DNA of 64,000 bases, taken from assembly GCA_965221855.1 (NCBI GenBank), contig CBDCSV010000006.1:310001-374000 (forward strand), given 5' to 3'. Positions 61,054-64,000 of this stretch are shown here, piece after piece. The translations under genes were made by a program, and so were the position numbers. Origin of the DNA: JAJDXO01 sp965221855. Its GTDB lineage: Bacteria; Pseudomonadota; Alphaproteobacteria; Rhodospirillales; UBA2165. The number at the start of each line of letters is the position of its first letter. The first letter of the stretch is position 1. The notes under the pieces were generated by a model that did not search any database, had not been told where the DNA came from, and saw only the letters and a list, made by a program, of their open reading frames with translations.

Positions 61054-62340
61054 ATGGACCTCATCACGATCCTTGTAATTTCCCTCGTAGCGCTGACGAT
61101 TGTCTGCGCTGCAATCCTTTTAGGCTTTTGGCGCGCCAGCAAAAATTTGGCGGTCGCCACAAATGAGAACGAAAATCTCAAACAGCGTTTGGCAGAACAG
61201 GAAAATGCTGCCAAAGAAAAATTGGTCCTATTGGATGAAGCCAAGGAGCAACTGAGGCTCGAGTTCCAAGTTGTCGCCGGCGACCTACTCACCGGCCATA
61301 GCAACACCTTCAAAAAACAAAACAAGGAACAGGTTGAAGGACTGCTGAAACCCCTGCGGGAACGCATTGAGACGTTCAATAAGACTCTCGGCGACGCTCA
61401 CAGGGAAAACCTGTTGGAGCGGGACCGTCTGGCTCAACACATTAAGAATATGACCCAGACTAGTACCGAGATGCTAAGCGAGACGGCGAATCTGACCCGC
61501 GCCCTTAAGGGAGAATCGAAGACCCAGGGAATGTGGGGGGAAATGGTCGTCGAGAGAATTCTCGAACAATCCGGCCTGCGTAAGGGCCACGAGTATGCGC
61601 GCGAGGAATCTGTCGTCGATGAGGATGGAAAGCGCCTGCGTCCTGACTTTATTGTTCACCTGCCTAACAAAGGTCACGTAATCATCGATTCAAAAGTCTC
61701 CCTCACGGCCTACGAGGCCTTCGTCAACGAAGCCGAGGAAAACCTTCGCGCCGAACACCTTTCCGCGCACGTCCGATCGGTTCGAACTCACATAAAGTCT
61801 CTAAGCGACAAAAAGTATCATAATGTCTCCGACTCACCGTTGGACTACGTCATTCTGTTCATGCCCATCGAAGGGGCATTGGCATCGGCACTGGAGGCTG
61901 ATCCCGGCCTGACAGCAACAGCAGCAGAGAAAAATGTACCCATTGCAACACCGACCACGCTGATGATCGCGCTGCGCACCATTGCAAATATTTGGCAGGT
62001 CGAGCGGCGCAATCAGAATGCGGAAGAAATTGCCCGAAAGGCTGGGACCATTTACGAGAAGTTCGTTGGCTTCACCGGCGACATGGAATCGATTGGCAAA
62101 CGGCTTGATCAAGCGCGGGATAGCTATGACGACGCCATCAAGAAACTCTCAACGGGTCGCGGAAACGTCCTGCGCCAAGTGGAACAGCTGAAGCAACTCG
62201 GCGCCAAAACCTCCAAGTCGATTCCCTCGACGCTCCTGGTCGACGTGGATGAGCCGGTGGAGGAAGCCGATGCGGACACCCCGACGTCATCCGACGCCGA
62301 GATCCACGAAATTCCTCTCCGCCGCGACGGCGGCGAATAG
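61054..62340 (+). CDS. rmuC: DNA recombination protein RmuC
   Basis: A 428-residue protein with an N-terminal membrane anchor (LITILVISLVALTIVCAAILLGFW, ~3-26), a long coiled coil (~30-150) and the RmuC nuclease-like domain (~155-380). The domain contains GESKTQGMWGEMVVERILEQSGL, VVDEDGKRLRPDFIVHLPNKGHVIIDSKVSLTAYEAF and YVILFMPIEGALASALE. RmuC limits inversions between short repeats in E. coli. Its codon usage is visibly less GC-rich than its neighbours. It is divergent from def, a common alphaproteobacterial placement. Confidence 0.95.
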   Translation: MDLITILVISLVALTIVCAAILLGFWRASKNLAVATNENENLKQRLAEQENAAKEKLVLLDEAKEQLRLEFQVVAGDLLTGHSNTFKKQNKEQVEGLLKPLRERIETFNKTLGDAHRENLLERDRLAQHIKNMTQTSTEMLSETANLTRALKGESKTQGMWGEMVVERILEQSGLRKGHEYAREESVVDEDGKRLRPDFIVHLPNKGHVIIDSKVSLTAYEAFVNEAEENLRAEHLSAHVRSVRTHIKSLSDKKYHNVSDSPLDYVILFMPIEGALASALEADPGLTATAAEKNVPIATPTTLMIALRTIANIWQVERRNQNAEEIARKAGTIYEKFVGFTGDMESIGKRLDQARDSYDDAIKKLSTGRGNVLRQVEQLKQLGAKTSKSIPSTLLVDVDEPVEEADADTPTSSDAEIHEIPLRRDGGE

Positions 62341-62351
62341 GCCCCGAAACG

Positions 62352-62381
62352 TCATGCCCCGGCGCTGGTCCGGGGCATCCA
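62352..62381. repeat. REP-like palindrome
   Basis: GTCATGCCCCGGCGCTGGTCC followed by GGGGCATCCACG folds into the same hairpin as 15451-15483. A second palindromic stretch, GGTCGGCGAAGCCGGCC (about 62417-62433), follows. No gene lies in 62341-62466. Confidence 0.75.
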
Positions 62382-62466
62382 CGTTGTATGGATTACCCGG
62401 ACATGGCTTGTCCTCCGGTCGGCGAAGCCGGCCCAAGGGACCGGGCGATGACGGGCGGGGGTCGGC

Positions 62467-62901
62467 CTATTCCATCGGGATCAGGTGATACTTGTCGAGG
62501 ATCGGCTTGGTGACCTCGGGGTCGGAGCGCTGCTCGTCCGAGAGGTCGGCCATTTCCTGGAACATGGCGCTCTGCTCGCCGGGCGAGAACACCACCAGCA
62601 TGGTCGCCGCTTCCTTGACCTGCACCTTGTGCGGCACGTTCGGCGGAATATGGATGGTGGTTCCCTTGGTCGCCTCGATGGTCTCGCCGCCCACTTCCCA
62701 GGTGGCGCTGCCGTCGACCATGTAGAAGGTCTCGAAATCGTTGCCGTGCATGTGGCGGCGGGACTCGAACCCCGCCGGGCAGATCTCTTCGCAAATCTCG
62801 TAGTGGCCCTCGGTCGCCGCGGACGGCACGATCACCCGCATCCGGTTGTTGCGGAGATAAATCTTGCCATCGTCCGGCCCAAGAAACGTTCCCTTGCTCA
62901 T
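62467..62901 (-). CDS. Cupin-domain protein
   Basis: A 144-residue single-cupin protein. Cupin motif 1 is RRHMHGNDFETFYMVDGSATWEVGG (residues ~54-78, with two His and a Glu as metal ligands). Motif 2 is TIHIPPNVPHKVQVKEAATMLVVFSPGE (~91-118, final His). The C-terminus (DLSDEQRSDPEVTKPILDKYHLIPME) appears specific to this group. The substrate is unknown; small cupins often bind sugars or aromatic metabolites. It is divergent from the molybdoenzyme gene downstream. Confidence 0.88.
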   Translation of the reverse strand: MSKGTFLGPDDGKIYLRNNRMRVIVPSAATEGHYEICEEICPAGFESRRHMHGNDFETFYMVDGSATWEVGGETIEATKGTTIHIPPNVPHKVQVKEAATMLVVFSPGEQSAMFQEMADLSDEQRSDPEVTKPILDKYHLIPME

Positions 62902-63041
62902 GAATTCGCTCCCGTTCCAGAAATCTCTTCAAAAAATGAACGCTGTCATTGTAGGGATCGGACAAGGGCGAGTCACCCGCTTGTATGACCGGCACCGGCC
63001 ACTAAGATCGCCTCCACCAACGCCCTGAAGAGGACACGCCC

Positions 63042-64000
63042 ATGCGCTACGCGGTCGGCCAACCGGTACCCCGGTCCGAAGATCCGAGGCTGCTGACCGG
63101 CAACGGCAGATATACCGATGACGTGAACCTGCCGCATCAGGCCCACGCGGCGTTCGTCCGCTCGCCCCATGCCCACGCCGAAATCAAGTCCATCGATGCA
63201 AGCGCCGCCAAGGCCATGCCCGGCGTCATCGATGTGCTGACCGGCGCCGAGCACGAGGCGGACGGGATGGGTGAAATCACCGGTCCGACGCCCCGAAAGC
63301 GCCGGGACGGCTCCGTCATGTTCCGCCCGCCGCGGCCGGCGCTCACCAGCGACCGGGTTCGGCATATGGGCCAGGCGGTGGCCATGGTGATCGCCGATTC
63401 CCCCGCCCGGGCCAGGGACGCGGCGGAAGCCGTGGCGGTCGACTACGATCCGCTGCCGGCCGTGCTCGGCACCTCGGAAGCCAATCGGGACGGCATCCCG
63501 GCCATCTGGGACGAAGCGCCCGACAATGAGAGCTTTTTCTTCGAGATGGGCGACGGCGACGCGGTGGCCTCCGCGATCGAGGCTGCCGCCCATGTGATCA
63601 AACAGAAATTCGTCATCAATCGGGTCACCGCCAACACCATGGAGCCCCGGGGCGCGGTCGGCCTCTATACGCCGTTCGAGGACCGCTACACCATGTATGC
63701 GGGCTGCCAGCGCCCCTTCGCCTGGCGGACCAATCTCTCCAGGAACTACTTCCGCGTTCAGGAGAACCAGCTCTCGTTCATTACCGGCGATCTCGGGGGA
63801 TCGTTCGGTATGCGGGGCTCCATCTACCCGGAAATCCCCCTTTGCGCCTGGGCCTCCAAGCGGGTCGGGCGGCCGGTGAAGTGGACCGCCGAGCGGTCCG
63901 AAGGCTTCATGGCCGACGACCACGCCCGGGACAACGTCTCGGAGGCCGAACTGGCCCTCGACAAGGACGGCAAGTTCCTCGCCCTCAGGGTCCGGACCAA
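63042..64000 (+). CDS. Molybdopterin-binding large subunit of XDH/CO-dehydrogenase family, truncated by window edge
   Basis: An open frame starts at ATG 63042 (MRYAVGQPVPRSEDPRLLTG) and is still open at 64000, giving about 319 residues. It matches the N-terminal third of CoxL/CutL-type subunits: GRYTDDVNLPHQAHAAFVRSPHAHA, HMGQAVAMVIADSPARARDAAEAVAVDYDPLP, TANTMEPRGAVGLYTPFEDRYTMYAGCQ, and ITGDLGGSFGMRGSIYPEIPL, the molybdopterin-binding GGSFG region. Small and FAD subunits would be expected to the right. It is not a duplicate of 56509-58665, because its N-terminus differs in type. Confidence 0.92.
   Translation, partial: MRYAVGQPVPRSEDPRLLTGNGRYTDDVNLPHQAHAAFVRSPHAHAEIKSIDASAAKAMPGVIDVLTGAEHEADGMGEITGPTPRKRRDGSVMFRPPRPALTSDRVRHMGQAVAMVIADSPARARDAAEAVAVDYDPLPAVLGTSEANRDGIPAIWDEAPDNESFFFEMGDGDAVASAIEAAAHVIKQKFVINRVTANTMEPRGAVGLYTPFEDRYTMYAGCQRPFAWRTNLSRNYFRVQENQLSFITGDLGGSFGMRGSIYPEIPLCAWASKRVGRPVKWTAERSEGFMADDHARDNVSEAELALDKDGKFLALRVRT

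Overview
This is a GC-rich (mid-60s % by eye) stretch of an alphaproteobacterial chromosome, probably Rhodospirillales-like. The evidence is gene order: hemE-hemH-hemJ-rho runs leftward and ppsR-maf-aroE-coaE-dnaQ runs rightward from one intergenic region (about 22.64-23.12 kb). In Alphaproteobacteria such as Caulobacter and Rickettsia the origin of replication lies beside hemE, so this gap is the likely chromosomal oriC. secB-fxsA-timA-mltA-smr, dapD-dapE and truA-fmt-def-rmuC add further typical alphaproteobacterial synteny.

Layout. 0-2.4 kb: a cut-off IS4-type element, a HigBA-like toxin/antitoxin pair and palindromic repeats. 2.4-6.3 kb: a repeat-rich autotransporter on the minus strand with a heptanucleotide tandem repeat upstream of its start. 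7-12.5 kb: a frameshifted flavin monooxygenase, a DUF255 thioredoxin-fold protein, an Ogt-type methyltransferase and a quinone oxidoreductase. 12.6-15.4 kb: an IS110/IS1111-type element next to an IS4-type element, followed by a second quinone oxidoreductase. 16.7-18.1 kb: two more toxin/antitoxin pairs (MazEF-like, ParDE-like). 18.4-26.7 kb: the oriC-proximal housekeeping core. 26.7-34.9 kb: an accessory type I secretion island (ABC exporter, shortened HlyD adaptor, RsbW-like ATPase, IS630, large RTX protein) between dnaQ and secB, with copies of a dispersed repeat at both ends. 35-39.7 kb: housekeeping plus a candidate structured RNA. 39.8-42.75 kb: a low-GC NACHT NTPase (candidate antiphage gene) abutted by a second IS630. 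42.8-45.5 kb: dapD-dapE and a membrane protein. 45.5-58.7 kb: accessory metabolism and transport (OsmC, hydrolase, DM13, a SulP transporter split by a third IS4 copy, DASS transporter, FAH, EamA, YnfA, HisC-like, IorAB-like molybdoenzyme). 58.7-64 kb: truA-fmt-def, rmuC, a cupin and the start of another molybdoenzyme large subunit.

The most striking non-genic feature is a family of C/G-rich palindromic intergenic repeats, about 12 copies of 90-240 bp, with ends reading CCCTCACCCAGCTACGGCT and CAGGGTGAGGGGGTCA. Several carry a nested ~40-bp hairpin in the same loop, and one is split by the IS110/IS1111-type element. Two IS4 copies sit in shorter REP-like palindromes. The two IS630 elements share an A8 frameshift site and a covarying hairpin that exposes the Shine-Dalgarno sequence in its loop. 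No CRISPR array, rRNA or tRNA gene was recognised.
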